A stretch of 64,000 nucleotides of DNA. Origin: Burkholderiales bacterium (lineage in GTDB: Bacteria; Pseudomonadota; Gammaproteobacteria; Burkholderiales; SG8-39). The notes under the pieces are model-generated. The model was not told where the DNA came from and made no database searches. It saw only the letters and a program-made list of their open reading frames with translations. The DNA is taken from NCBI GenBank assembly GCA_017880775.1, contig JADGRQ010000006.1:1-64000 (forward strand). Direction: 5' to 3'. This document shows, piece after piece, positions 56,039 through 64,000 of this stretch (positions are counted from its first letter, which is position 1; each line of letters starts with the position of its first letter). Both the position numbers and the translations under genes were made by a program.

Positions 56039-56866
56039 TCAGTTTCGCTCCACCGCCTCGGACCAGCGGAGCTTCTCGCGCAGCATCACGAAATAGCTGT
56101 AGCCGGGCGGATGGATGAAGCGGATCGGGTCGCTCGAACGCTTGAGGCGCAGCCGGTCGCCCTCGGCGAGATCGGCAAGCGCCTGGCCATCGAAATGCGC
56201 GCGCGCGTCGCCCGATTGCCGCAGGACGATTTCGATGGTGCTGCGGTCGCTGATGCTCACCGGCCGCGCCGTGAGCGTGTGCGGATTGAGCGGCACCAGC
56301 GTGAACGCCGGCAGGCTCGGGTGCAGGATCGGCCCCTGCGCCGACAGCGCGTACGCGGTCGAGCCGGTCGGCGTGGCCACGATCACGCCGTCGGAGCGCA
56401 GCCGATACACGAACTCGCCGTCGATGTAGACCTCGAATTCGGTCAGGCGTCCCTGGGCGCCCTTGTTGACCACCGCGTCGTTGAGCGCGAGCGTCGCGAG
56501 CAGCGTCTTGCCGTCACGCACGATTTCGGCGTCGATCAGCGTGCGCTCCTCGGTGGAATAACGCCCGGCCAGGATGGCGCCGATCGACGCGCGCATGTCT
56601 TTCAGCGCGATGTCCGTCATGAACCCCAGCCGCCCCTGGTTGATGCCGACCACCGGCACCTTGTGGCGCACCAGATTGCGCGCTGCAGCCAGCATGGTGC
56701 CGTCGCCGCCGATCACGACGGCGAGGTCGGCCTGCGCGCTGTCGGCTTCAGCAAGTACTTCGCAGCCCTCCCCGCGCACAAACCCGGCCAGCGCAACGAT
56801 CGAATCCGAGACTTCGGAACTGGGGGACTTGCCGATCAGGACGACCCGGCGGAAAGCGGTGGGCAT
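56039..56866 (-). CDS. nadK: NAD kinase
   Basis: A 275-residue enzyme phosphorylating NAD to NADP. The catalytic [13 protein letters not shown] lies near residue 55, [10 protein letters not shown] near residue 82, and the glycine-rich [15 protein letters not shown] near residue 155. The ATG at 56866 gives the usual short start (RRVVLIGK); a longer frame to 56998 would overlap the hrcA region and is unlikely. Confidence 0.94.
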   Translation of the reverse strand: MPTAFRRVVLIGKSPSSEVSDSIVALAGFVRGEGCEVLAEADSAQADLAVVIGGDGTMLAAARNLVRHKVPVVGINQGRLGFMTDIALKDMRASIGAILAGRYSTEERTLIDAEIVRDGKTLLATLALNDAVVNKGAQGRLTEFEVYIDGEFVYRLRSDGVIVATPTGSTAYALSAQGPILHPSLPAFTLVPLNPHTLTARPVSISDRSTIEIVLRQSGDARAHFDGQALADLAEGDRLRLKRSSDPIRFIHPPGYSYFVMLREKLRWSEAVERN

Positions 56867-56987
56867 CGGCCAATTAAAACACACGCGCCGCGGCGCGCCA
56901 AACAAGGCGCCGCCGCGCGCAAAAAGGTCCCGCCACGCTCGCGCGGCGCTCAGATCGGCCGGCAGCGGCTTGTGTAGAATGACCCGC

Positions 56988-58013
56988 ATGCTCGACAAGC
57001 GTGCCCGGATGCTGCTGAAGACCCTGATCGAGCGCTACATCGCGGACGGGGAACCGGTCGGCTCGCGCACGCTGTCGAAGTCCTCCGGGCTGGACCTCTC
57101 GCCCGCGACCATCCGCAACGTGATGTCCGATCTGGAGGACATGGGATTCATCGCCAGCCCGCACACCTCCGCGGGCAGGGTCCCGACCCCCGCCGGCTAC
57201 CGTTTCTTCGTCGACTCCCTGCTGGTGGTCAAGCCGCTCGGCAGCGCGCAGATGCACCATCTCGAGGACAGCCTGCAGCCGGACAACCCGCAGCGCGCAG
57301 TGCAGGCGGCCTCCACGCTGCTGGCGGACCTGACGCGCTTCGCCGGCGTGGTGATGGCGCCGCGGCGGCGCTCGCTCGCCTTCCGTGCGATCGAATTCCT
57401 CAAGCTCTCCGAGCGGCGCGTGCTGTTGATCGTGGTGACCCCCGACGGCGACGTGCAGAACCGCATCCTGTTCACCGAACGTGAATATTCTCCGGCGGAA
57501 CTGGTCGAGGCGGCGAACTACATCAACCAGAACTACTCCGGCCAGAGCATCGAGGAAGTGCGCGGCCGCCTGCACGCCGAGCTGCACGACATCCGCCACG
57601 ACATGATCGGGCTGATGAGCGCCGCGCTCGAGGTCGGCACCCGCGCAGTCGCGGAGACCGGCGAGCAGTACGTGATCACCGGCGAGCGAAACCTCCTGTC
57701 GGTGCGCGACCTGTCCTCGGACATGACCCGCCTGCGCCAGCTGTTCGAGCTGTTCGAGCGCAAGACGTCGCTGATCCAGATCCTGGATTTCAGCCTGCGC
57801 GGCCAGGGGGTGCAGATTTTCATCGGCGGCGAATCGGGCGTATCCGCCCCCGATGACGTGGCGGTGGTCACCGCGCCGTACAAGGTCGACGGAGAAGTCG
57901 TGGGCACGGTGGGCGTCATCGGTCCTACGCGCATGGCCTATGACCAGGTGATTCCGATCGTCGACGTCACGGCCAAGCTGCTTTCATCGGCGCTCTCGCT
58001 GAACCAGGCATGA
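56988..58013 (+). CDS. hrcA: Heat-inducible transcription repressor HrcA
   Basis: A 341-residue repressor of groE/dnaK-type genes. Winged helix [18 protein letters not shown] through GSRTLSK and [18 protein letters not shown], then [17 protein letters not shown]. The start at 56988 is preferred to an ATG three codons earlier. I found no CIRCE element (TTAGCACTC-N9-GAGTGCTAA) in the window, so its operator is presumably at groES elsewhere. Confidence 0.95.
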   Translation: MLDKRARMLLKTLIERYIADGEPVGSRTLSKSSGLDLSPATIRNVMSDLEDMGFIASPHTSAGRVPTPAGYRFFVDSLLVVKPLGSAQMHHLEDSLQPDNPQRAVQAASTLLADLTRFAGVVMAPRRRSLAFRAIEFLKLSERRVLLIVVTPDGDVQNRILFTEREYSPAELVEAANYINQNYSGQSIEEVRGRLHAELHDIRHDMIGLMSAALEVGTRAVAETGEQYVITGERNLLSVRDLSSDMTRLRQLFELFERKTSLIQILDFSLRGQGVQIFIGGESGVSAPDDVAVVTAPYKVDGEVVGTVGVIGPTRMAYDQVIPIVDVTAKLLSSALSLNQA

Positions 58014-58987
58014 CCGCGGGGCCGCCGCGCGTCGGCGTGCTGCTGGTCAACCTGGGCACGCCCGAAGCGCCGACCGCGCCGGCGGTGCGCAGCTACCTGG
58101 CCGAGTTCCTTTCCGATCCGCGCGTCGTGGAACTGCCGCGCCTGCTCTGGCTGCCGATTCTGTACGGCGTGATTTTGAACGTGCGGCCGAAGAAATCTGC
58201 AGAGAAGTACGCGAAGATCTGGACCAGTGAAGGCTCGCCGCTGATGGTGCACACCGTGCGCCAGGCGAAGCTGTTGCGCGGATTTCTCGGCGAGTACCGC
58301 AAACCCGCCCCGCCGGTCGAGTTCGCGATGCGCTACGGCAGGCCTTCGGTCGGCGAAGCGCTCGACCGGCTGCGCGCCGCCGGATGCGATTCAATCACCG
58401 TGCTGCCGCTGTATCCGCAATACGCGGCCAGCGCCACGGCGAGCGTAAAAGACGCTGTGGATGCGTGGCGAACAGGCAGCGCTCCGGCGCTGCGCGTCAT
58501 CGAACAGTTCCACGAAGATGCCGGCTACCTTGCGGCGCTTGAGGCGCTGGTGCGCCGTTTCTGGAAAACGCAGGACCGCGGCGCGAAGCTGGTGATCAGC
58601 TTTCACGGCCTGCCGCAGCGCGTGGTCGATCGCGGTGATCCGTACCAGCGCCAATGCTACGCCACCGCGCGCGGCCTGGCGCAGCGGCTCGCGCTCAACG
58701 AGGCCGATTGCGTCGTGACCTTCCAGTCGCGCTTCGGCGCGGCCAAATGGCTGCAACCGTACACCGAACCGACGTTGGTTGAACTCGCCAGACAGGGCCT
58801 CGGGCGGGTCGATGTGCTGTGCCCGGGATTCGTCTCGGATTGCCTCGAAACGCTCGAGGAAATCGGCATCGGCGCCCGCAAGGCGTTTCTCGCCGCCGGC
58901 GGACGTGATCTGCGGCTGATGCCCTGCCTCAACGAATCACGGGAGTGGATCGAAGCGTTGGCGGGTCTTGCCGGGTTCAATAAATAG
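58010..58987 (+). CDS. hemH: Ferrochelatase
   Basis: A 325-residue enzyme inserting Fe(II) into protoporphyrin IX, the last step of haem synthesis and so a supply for the cytochrome island. [15 protein letters not shown] opens it; the active-site His is in [11 protein letters not shown], and [15 protein letters not shown] follows. The ATG overlaps the hrcA stop. The stop codon lies at the edge of a repeat element (58992-59066) that may have changed the gene's last residues. Confidence 0.95.
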   Translation: MTAGPPRVGVLLVNLGTPEAPTAPAVRSYLAEFLSDPRVVELPRLLWLPILYGVILNVRPKKSAEKYAKIWTSEGSPLMVHTVRQAKLLRGFLGEYRKPAPPVEFAMRYGRPSVGEALDRLRAAGCDSITVLPLYPQYAASATASVKDAVDAWRTGSAPALRVIEQFHEDAGYLAALEALVRRFWKTQDRGAKLVISFHGLPQRVVDRGDPYQRQCYATARGLAQRLALNEADCVVTFQSRFGAAKWLQPYTEPTLVELARQGLGRVDVLCPGFVSDCLETLEEIGIGARKAFLAAGGRDLRLMPCLNESREWIEALAGLAGFNK

Positions 58988-58991
58988 GGTC

Positions 58992-59066
58992 ATAAATAGG
59001 GTCAGAGTCACATTTCCGTCCGGCGGACATCTCGGGACGCGGAAATGTGACTCTGACCCTATTTAT
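58992..59066. repeat. Long perfect inverted repeat (REP/MITE-like)
   Basis: Arms of 27 bases, perfectly complementary (58992-59018 and 59040-59066), surround a 21-base spacer. The arm contains AGGGTCAGAGTCACATTT. A partial copy of the outer end (ATAAATAGGGTC) precedes it at 58979-58990. The element sits between the convergent hemH and kinase genes. It has the look of a short non-autonomous repeat moved by an IS200-like/REP-type transposase and could also end transcription on both strands. Confidence 0.8.
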
Positions 59067-59099
59067 TGATGGAGCCTGATCATCGCGCTCCCCGGCATT

Positions 59100-60023
59100 T
59101 TATCCGTCGGAACGCCGCGTGCGCTCGCCGCCCGGTTCCAGCGCGACGGTCTTGGCGAGATCCACGACCGCCGGCCGCGCGTCCGCGGCTTCCGGCAGGC
59201 GGAGCTGCTGTACACATTGCGCGAGGTCGCGCGCGAGCTCCCGCGCGCTCTGGTAGCGCTCGTCGGGCAGCTTCGCGATCATCCTGGCAACCACGCTGTC
59301 GACGCCTTTCGGTACTTCTGAAATTACTGCGCTGGGCGCGGGCGGCGCGAAGTTCATGATTTGTTGGGCCAGCGCGAACTCGTTTTCGCCGCCGAACGGC
59401 GCAACCCCCGTCAGCATCTCGTACAGCACAACGCCGAGCGAAAAAATGTCGGAGCGATGGTCGGCACGCTTGCCGAGCGCCTGCTCGGGCGACATGTACC
59501 TGGGGGAGCCCAGCATGGTTCCGGACAGCGTCACATCGGCCGAAACGCGCCTGCGCGCAAGGCCGAAATCGGTGATCTTCACGGGGCCGTCGGCCACGAC
59601 CATGATGTTCGAGGGCTTGATGTCACGGTGCACCACCCCATGCTCGTGCGCGTACGCGAGTCCTTCGGCGACCTGCACGGCGATCGACAATGCCCGGGCC
59701 GGAGACAGCGGTTGGCCGAATTCCAGCAGCACGCGCAACTCCACGCCCGCGATGAACTCCATGGCCATGTAGGCAACGTCGCCGCTCTTGCCGACGTCGT
59801 AGATGATGACGATGTTCGGATGGTTCAGGCCCGCCGCAGCCCGCGCTTCCTGGTTGAAACGCGCTTCATAGTGCCTGCTGCCCTCGCCGCCGGGGTCCAT
59901 GTTGACGGTCTTGATGGCCAGCGTGCGCTCGAGCATCGGGTCGGTCGCCTTGTAGACGACGCCCATGGCACCGCGCCCGAGTTCGGATTCGATCAGGTAG
60001 CGGCCGAGTACGGGGTTGTCCAT
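59100..60023 (-). CDS. Serine/threonine protein kinase (Hanks type)
   Basis: A 307-residue soluble kinase. GRGAMGVVYKA is the P-loop, the Lys is in LAIKTV, HRDIKPSNIM the catalytic loop, DFGLA the metal site and GSPRYMSPEQ the activation/P+1 segment. The C-terminal 40 residues are not a known sensor domain, and no membrane helix is present. The ATG at 60023, eight bases after the upstream lipoprotein gene, is preferred to a frame overlapping it. It may act with the kinase-like protein two genes upstream; targets are unknown. Confidence 0.9.
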   Translation of the reverse strand: MDNPVLGRYLIESELGRGAMGVVYKATDPMLERTLAIKTVNMDPGGEGSRHYEARFNQEARAAAGLNHPNIVIIYDVGKSGDVAYMAMEFIAGVELRVLLEFGQPLSPARALSIAVQVAEGLAYAHEHGVVHRDIKPSNIMVVADGPVKITDFGLARRRVSADVTLSGTMLGSPRYMSPEQALGKRADHRSDIFSLGVVLYEMLTGVAPFGGENEFALAQQIMNFAPPAPSAVISEVPKGVDSVVARMIAKLPDERYQSARELARDLAQCVQQLRLPEAADARPAVVDLAKTVALEPGGERTRRSDG

Positions 60024-60031
60024 GTCCGGCG

Positions 60032-60535
60032 CTAGCGACGTCTGGCCTTGCCACCCGGGTCGGTCGAGAAGTCGTGCATTTCGATGATTTCGCGCGCGAC
60101 GCCATCGTCCGAGAAGCTGATCCAGAGGATCCGCTTGTCGGTGATCTCGAGCCATGGGTATTCCCATACGTCGAGCGGTTTGAGCGCGGCGCGCGCACTG
60201 CGGTAGGGCGGCCCGATCAGTTCGCGCACCTGGTCACGCGTGGTGGCGTTCAACTCGAGCCGGGCGATGTTCGCGCGCGTGAGGCGCGGCTCCAGGGTCC
60301 TCATCACCTGGTCTGGCCCGAAAGTGGCGGCGTACATTTCGCGGCCGTACGGCAACCGCGAAAAGTACCAGACCGATCCTCCGTCCTCGCGCTCCAGCCG
60401 GAGCGAGGGCTTGCCCATCAGCGCCTCGACATCGGACGACGTGGAGGCGCCCGGAACCAGGCCGCGGCCGTCGATCGAGGCGCAGCCCACTGCGAGCACG
60501 CACAGCGCGAGCGCCGCCACCACCGCCGGGTTCAC
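60032..60535 (-). CDS. Lipoprotein with two BamE/SmpA-like halves
   Basis: A 167-residue protein with lipobox LAVGCAS (Cys18). The segments GLVPGASTSSDVEALMGKPS and ARLELNATTRDQVRELIGPP both follow the BamE/SmpA helix pattern, suggesting an internal duplication of that fold. The start is GTG overlapping the preceding gene. Function is unknown; envelope location is likely. Confidence 0.7.
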   Translation of the reverse strand: MNPAVVAALALCVLAVGCASIDGRGLVPGASTSSDVEALMGKPSLRLEREDGGSVWYFSRLPYGREMYAATFGPDQVMRTLEPRLTRANIARLELNATTRDQVRELIGPPYRSARAALKPLDVWEYPWLEITDKRILWISFSDDGVAREIIEMHDFSTDPGGKARRR

Positions 60536-61362
60536 GTGCGGATTCCGCCCGGCCCGGCCTCCGGATCCTGCGAGCGATACTCGACATGGAGCACCCCGGG
60601 CACGGCGCCGGCAATGGCGACGATCGAAATGCGTTCGTCGGCGCTGCGCCGGCCGCCGTCTACGGTCACGCGGCCGGATTCAGTGGCTACGGATACCTTG
60701 ATTTCGCGGGTTTCCGTCGCAGCCCGCAATGCGGCCCGCACGCGCGCGGAGGTCGCGAGGTCCCTGACCCGCTGCCGGGACTCTTCGGTCTCGGCGAATT
60801 TCGGCGAGCGCACCAGGCCGAGAATTTCGTCGATGCACTCCTCGGTCCGCACGCGTTTGGTGTTGAGCACCAGATCGTAGTGCTCCGGCTCGGTCCATTG
60901 CACCCCGAAGTGCCGCCGCATGATCGCGGTATGCGCCTCGTCGTTGATGCGGATCTCCTCGCTCACCAGTGCGGCGTCCTCAGTGTCGAGCCGCTCCATC
61001 ATGCGCTGCTTGCGCACCTCGAGCGGCGCACAGACACGCACACAGACCACATGCGGAACGTCGCGCAGCAGGTGGGTGGCGCCCCAGCCCCGGATGACGG
61101 CGCCCCGTTCATGCAGCGCGAGGCCGATGATCTCGTCGGCCGTATAAATCGACATGCTGGTCTGGTCCGCGCTGAGGCGCTCGAGCAAGCCTGCCGTGCC
61201 GTCGAGCAGCCTGACAACGTGGCTCTTGCGCATCCGCATGCGGTCGGCAAGGTGCTCGATCACCTCATGGTAGAGCACGGGCACGCCGAGCGCTTCGCCG
61301 AGCCCCGCGGCGACGTCCTTGCCGAGCGAGCCCATTTCGCGCGTGATCGCAACTACCGGCAT
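60532..61362 (-). CDS. Cytidylate-kinase-like protein with C-terminal BON domain
   Basis: A 276-residue protein. Residues 1-200 look like the AAK/cytidylate-kinase-like family: ITREMGSLGKDVAAGLGEAL in the P-loop position, GWGATHLLRDVPHVVCVRV, and YDLVLNTKRV near the end. Residues 205-270 (VRAALRAATETREIKVSV, TVDGGRRSADE, GAVPGVLHVEYR) fit a BON domain, normally a lipid- or protein-binding module. GGAGG precedes the ATG. The pairing with a lipoprotein and a Ser/Thr kinase in one operon suggests a signalling unit. Confidence 0.75.
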   Translation of the reverse strand: MPVVAITREMGSLGKDVAAGLGEALGVPVLYHEVIEHLADRMRMRKSHVVRLLDGTAGLLERLSADQTSMSIYTADEIIGLALHERGAVIRGWGATHLLRDVPHVVCVRVCAPLEVRKQRMMERLDTEDAALVSEEIRINDEAHTAIMRRHFGVQWTEPEHYDLVLNTKRVRTEECIDEILGLVRSPKFAETEESRQRVRDLATSARVRAALRAATETREIKVSVATESGRVTVDGGRRSADERISIVAIAGAVPGVLHVEYRSQDPEAGPGGIRT

Positions 61363-61428
61363 GTCGCCTCCTGGAAGGGCCGGAACGAAAAGCTTAGTCT
61401 ACGCTGCCCGGTGCAGTACGCAATCGGC

Positions 61429-62124
61429 CTATTCGTCCTTGCGGCACGGCCATGCGGCGGGATGATTGAGGCCTTTTGGCAGCTTGGTGCCCGGGTTTCC
61501 GCAGGCGGAATCGAGCTGGGGCTGGGTCAGGCCGACCACGCTGGACAGGTCGACGCCTTCGATGCGCGTCCGGTAGATCTCCGTGCCGGTGAAATCGGCG
61601 CCGCTCAGGACGGCGTCGCCGAGGATCGCGCGGGACAGGTCCGCGCCGACCAGTTTTGCGCGCGACAACACCGCACCCTGCAGCAGCGCCCGCGGCAGTT
61701 CCGCCTTCTCGAGGATTGCACCCGAAAGGTCGGCCCACCTGAAGACCGTGCGCGCCAATTCCGCCTTGCTCAGGTCCGCGCCGATCAGTTTTGCTCCGGT
61801 GAAGTCGGCGCGATAGGCGTTGCTGCGGGCGAGCTTCGCGCGGCTCAGGTCGGCGGTGCGCAGCGCGGTGCGGTCGATGCTCGCTTCGATCATATCGGCC
61901 TCGACCAGCTTCGTGCCGGACAGGTCGCTGCGGCCGAAATCGGTGCCGGCAAACCGCCCCTTGCTCAAATCGATGTCCTTCAGGATCAGGCGCCGCTTAT
62001 CGCACTTGTTCCAGTCCACGCCGGGCCGCGGCGGATCCCCGCAACCGGCAAGCGCCGCCTGCTGCGCAAACGCAAACAGCAGGCCCCACAGAACCCGGCA
62101 GGTGATCGTCGATGCGTATCCCAT
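61429..62124 (-). CDS. Exported pentapeptide-repeat protein
   Basis: A 231-residue protein with a signal peptide (ends near AALAGC) and some 25 consecutive A(D/N)LSx-type units from about residue 50 to 180 (RADFTGAKLIGADLSKAEL and similar), which fold as a right-handed four-sided helix. The ATG at 62124 is chosen because it gives the signal peptide. The C-terminus (VGLTQPQLDSACGNPGTKLP) is the usual cap of such proteins. Function is not predictable. It is divergent from grpE. Confidence 0.82.
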   Translation of the reverse strand: MGYASTITCRVLWGLLFAFAQQAALAGCGDPPRPGVDWNKCDKRRLILKDIDLSKGRFAGTDFGRSDLSGTKLVEADMIEASIDRTALRTADLSRAKLARSNAYRADFTGAKLIGADLSKAELARTVFRWADLSGAILEKAELPRALLQGAVLSRAKLVGADLSRAILGDAVLSGADFTGTEIYRTRIEGVDLSSVVGLTQPQLDSACGNPGTKLPKGLNHPAAWPCRKDE

Positions 62125-62148
62125 GAGAGCGCATTCTGGCACGACGGG

Positions 62149-62176
62149 CTTGAATCGGTAAAAACCATCCCCAATT
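62149..62176 (+). promoter_or_regulatory. Sigma-32 heat-shock promoter of grpE
   Basis: CTTGAA (62149-62154), 14 bases, then CCCCAATT (62169-62176), close to the consensus CTTGAA-N13-17-CCCCAT. It lies 30 bases before the grpE ATG. Confidence 0.6.
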
Positions 62177-62205
62177 GCCCGGGATTGATATGTGGCCTGC
62201 ATGAA

Positions 62206-62769
62206 ATGAGCGAAACCGCCCAGCCCCGCGCACCCGCCGGGGCGCCCGCCGAGACACCTTCAGCCAGCCCCGAAACCGCGCCGGCGGCCGCAGCCCCCGG
62301 CACGCCGACGACCGAGCAGTTGCTCGCCGAGGCCGAGGCCCGGGTCCAGGCCCAGCGCGACGCCTGGCTGCGTGCGCTGGCCGACACCGAGAACGTGCGC
62401 AAGCGCGCCGAAAGCGACGTCGCCAGCGCGCACCGGTTCGGCGCCGAGCGGCTGGTCGGGATGCTGCTGCCGGTGATGGACAGCCTCGAAGCCGCACTGG
62501 CCTCCCAGGTGGCGAGCGCAGAGTCGCTGCGCAGCGGCGTCGAACTGACGCTCAAGCAGTTGAAGGGCATGTTCGAGAAAACCAGCGTCACCGAGATCAA
62601 CCCGTCCGGCGGTGAAAAATTCGACCCCCACCGCCACCAGGCCATGGCGGCCGTGGAAGCCGATGCGGACCCCAATACGGTCGTCGCCGTAATGCAAAAG
62701 GGCTACGCCCTGCACGATCGGGTGCTGCGTCCGGCCCTCGTCAGCGTCGCGAAGGCGCGCGGCGGGTAA
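62206..62769 (+). CDS. grpE: Nucleotide exchange factor GrpE
   Basis: A 187-residue co-chaperone that releases ADP from DnaK. A disordered Ala/Pro-rich head (1-35) and a long helix (EQLLAEAEARVQAQRDAWLR through TENVRKRAE) are followed by the beta-wing domain (INPSGGEKFDPHRHQAM, VMQKGYALHDRVLRPALV). The ATG at 62206 gives the standard MSE start and follows a heat-shock promoter. Confidence 0.95.
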   Translation: MSETAQPRAPAGAPAETPSASPETAPAAAAPGTPTTEQLLAEAEARVQAQRDAWLRALADTENVRKRAESDVASAHRFGAERLVGMLLPVMDSLEAALASQVASAESLRSGVELTLKQLKGMFEKTSVTEINPSGGEKFDPHRHQAMAAVEADADPNTVVAVMQKGYALHDRVLRPALVSVAKARGG

Positions 62770-62778
62770 CGCGCAGCG

Positions 62779-62807
62779 CTTGAAAATGCCCATCGGAAAC
62801 CCCATGT
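62779..62807 (+). promoter_or_regulatory. Sigma-32 heat-shock promoter of dnaK
   Basis: CTTGAA (62779-62784) and CCCCATGT (62800-62807) with a 15-base spacer, a near-perfect sigma-32 site. It gives dnaK its own promoter in addition to read-through from grpE. Confidence 0.75.
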
Positions 62808-62841
62808 CTGACATGAACTTAGCTCATTGAGGGGAAGCAAC

Positions 62842-64000
62842 ATGGCAAAAATCATCGGCATCGACCTGGGCACGACCAATTCGTGCGTGGCGATCATGGA
62901 GGGCGGCAAGCCCAAAGTGATCGAGAACTCCGAAGGCGCCCGCACCACGCCTTCGGTCGTCGCCTATACCGACGACGAAATCCTGGTCGGCGCGCCGGCC
63001 AAGCGCCAGGCGGTCACCAACGCGAAAAACACGGTGTATGCGGTGAAGCGCCTGATCGGCCGGCGCTTCGAGGAAAAGGAAGTGCAGAAGGACATCGACC
63101 TGATGCCCTACGTCATCGCGAAGGCGGACAACGGCGATGCCTGGGTCGAGGTGCGCGGCAAGAAGATCGCGCCGCAGCAGGTTTCGGCGGAGATCCTGCG
63201 CAAGATGAAAAAAACCGCCGAGGACTACCTTGGCGAGGAAGTCACCGAGGCGGTGATCACCGTTCCGGCGTACTTCAACGACTCGCAGCGCCAGGCCACC
63301 AAGGATGCCGGCCGGATCGCGGGGTTGGAAGTCAAGCGCATCATCAACGAGCCGACGGCGGCGGCGCTTGCGTACGGCCTGGACAAGCAAGGCAAGGGCG
63401 ACAGCAAGATCGCGGTATACGACCTCGGCGGCGGGACCTTTGACATCTCGATCATCGAGATTGCCGACGTCGACGGCGATAAGCAGTTCGAGGTGCTCTC
63501 CACCAATGGCGATACCTTCCTGGGCGGCGAAGACTTCGACCAGCGCGTGATCGACTACGTCTGCGACGAGTTCAAACGCGACAGCGGCATCGACCTGCGC
63601 AATGACCCGATCGCGCTGCAACGCGTCAAGGCAGCGGCCGAGCGCGCCAAGATCGAACTTTCGTCGTCGCAGCAGACCGAGATCAATGAGCCTTACATTG
63701 CGATGGGCAAAACCGGTCCGTCGCACCTCACGATGAAGCTCACCCGCGCCAAGTTCGAAAGCCTGGTGGACGAACTGATCGAGCGGACCATCGAGCCCTG
63801 CCGGATCGCCATCAAGGATTCGGGCGTGAAGGTCTCGGACATCCACGACGTGATCCTGGTCGGCGGCATGACGCGCATGCCGAAGGTGCAGGAGAAGGTG
63901 CGCGAATTCTTCGGCAAGGAGCCGAGGAAGGACGTGAACCCGGACGAGGCGGTCGCGGTGGGCGCAGCGATCCAGGCCTCCGTGCTCGCGGGCGAGCGAA
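62842..64000 (+). CDS. dnaK: Chaperone DnaK (N-terminal part, runs off window)
   Basis: The first 386 residues of Hsp70 are present. They include the ATPase signatures [27 protein letters not shown]-type ([14 protein letters not shown]) and [14 protein letters not shown]. The substrate-binding domain lies beyond 64000. GAGGGGAA precedes the ATG at 62842. It follows grpE as in most betaproteobacteria. Confidence 0.97.
   Translation, partial: MAKIIGIDLGTTNSCVAIMEGGKPKVIENSEGARTTPSVVAYTDDEILVGAPAKRQAVTNAKNTVYAVKRLIGRRFEEKEVQKDIDLMPYVIAKADNGDAWVEVRGKKIAPQQVSAEILRKMKKTAEDYLGEEVTEAVITVPAYFNDSQRQATKDAGRIAGLEVKRIINEPTAAALAYGLDKQGKGDSKIAVYDLGGGTFDISIIEIADVDGDKQFEVLSTNGDTFLGGEDFDQRVIDYVCDEFKRDSGIDLRNDPIALQRVKAAAERAKIELSSSQQTEINEPYIAMGKTGPSHLTMKLTRAKFESLVDELIERTIEPCRIAIKDSGVKVSDIHDVILVGGMTRMPKVQEKVREFFGKEPRKDVNPDEAVAVGAAIQASVLAGER

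Noticed and set aside
56880-56987. Search for a CIRCE operator near hrcA
   Set aside because: No TTAGCACTC-N9-GAGTGCTAA was seen here or before grpE and dnaK, which instead have sigma-32-type promoters.
60586-62769. A 727-codon plus-strand ORF
   Set aside because: Its last 187 codons are grpE. The rest is antisense to the kinase-like and pentapeptide genes, which have clear domains and Shine-Dalgarno sites.

Overview
The window is 64 kb of GC-rich chromosome from a betaproteobacterium. The evidence is gene order: carA-carB-greA, yhbY, rlmE-ftsH-folP-glmM; recN-nadK / hrcA-hemH; bamE / fur with dapB; grpE-dnaK. Protein sequences are betaproteobacterial in style. The genus cannot be fixed from the window. 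I saw no tRNA, rRNA, CRISPR array or intact insertion sequence.

Layout. 1-2974: an arsenic operon on the minus strand (arsR, an arsI-like gene with an internal deletion, arsC, an ATP-grasp-like gene, acr3 running off the edge). 2999-9870: a complete System I cytochrome c maturation operon, ccmABCDEFGHI. 9990-36600: a roughly 26 kb electron-transfer island. It holds two MtrB/PioB porin plus MtrA/DmsE decaheme pairs on either side of a RegBA-type redox two-component system, a Crp/Fnr-type regulator, at least ten further c-type cytochrome genes, two fused nonaheme-c/cytochrome-b (CbcL-like) proteins, a third c/b module split over two genes, and an FeS/NrfD quinone module. 36672-64000: mostly housekeeping genes (glmM, folP, ftsH, rlmE, yhbY, greA, carAB, dapB, bamE, fur, recN, nadK, hrcA, hemH, grpE, dnaK), interrupted by a fused LigB/LigA dioxygenase, a TRAP transporter, a Ser/Thr kinase cluster and a long inverted-repeat element.

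How the genes may work together (inference). MtrA in the MtrB barrel would conduct electrons across the outer membrane. No MtrC/OmcA-type surface cytochrome is visible, so the arrangement resembles MtoAB/PioAB of iron oxidisers more than the MtrCAB of Shewanella, although direction cannot be read from sequence. Small monoheme, diheme and tetraheme cytochromes would carry electrons through the periplasm. Several inner-membrane modules (two CbcL-like proteins, the nonaheme/cytochrome b pair, FeS-NrfD with a hexaheme) would exchange them with the quinone pool. The ccm operon next door supplies haem attachment. FNR-type TTGAT-N4-ATCAA sites lie in front of four units of the island, and the island's own Crp/Fnr protein carries the E-xx-SR recognition residues, which suggests a local regulon overlaid on RegBA redox control.

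The most unusual content is decay around the mtr genes: two mtrB 3' fragments and two mtrA 5' fragments, one of them joined to a small cytochrome gene that has lost its own start. This points to former additional mtrAB copies and recombination between paralogues. Other points worth a second look are a membrane-anchored receiver protein with Glu in place of the phospho-acceptor Asp, next to a kinase stump, and a promoter plus immediate intrinsic-terminator-like hairpin in the carA leader.
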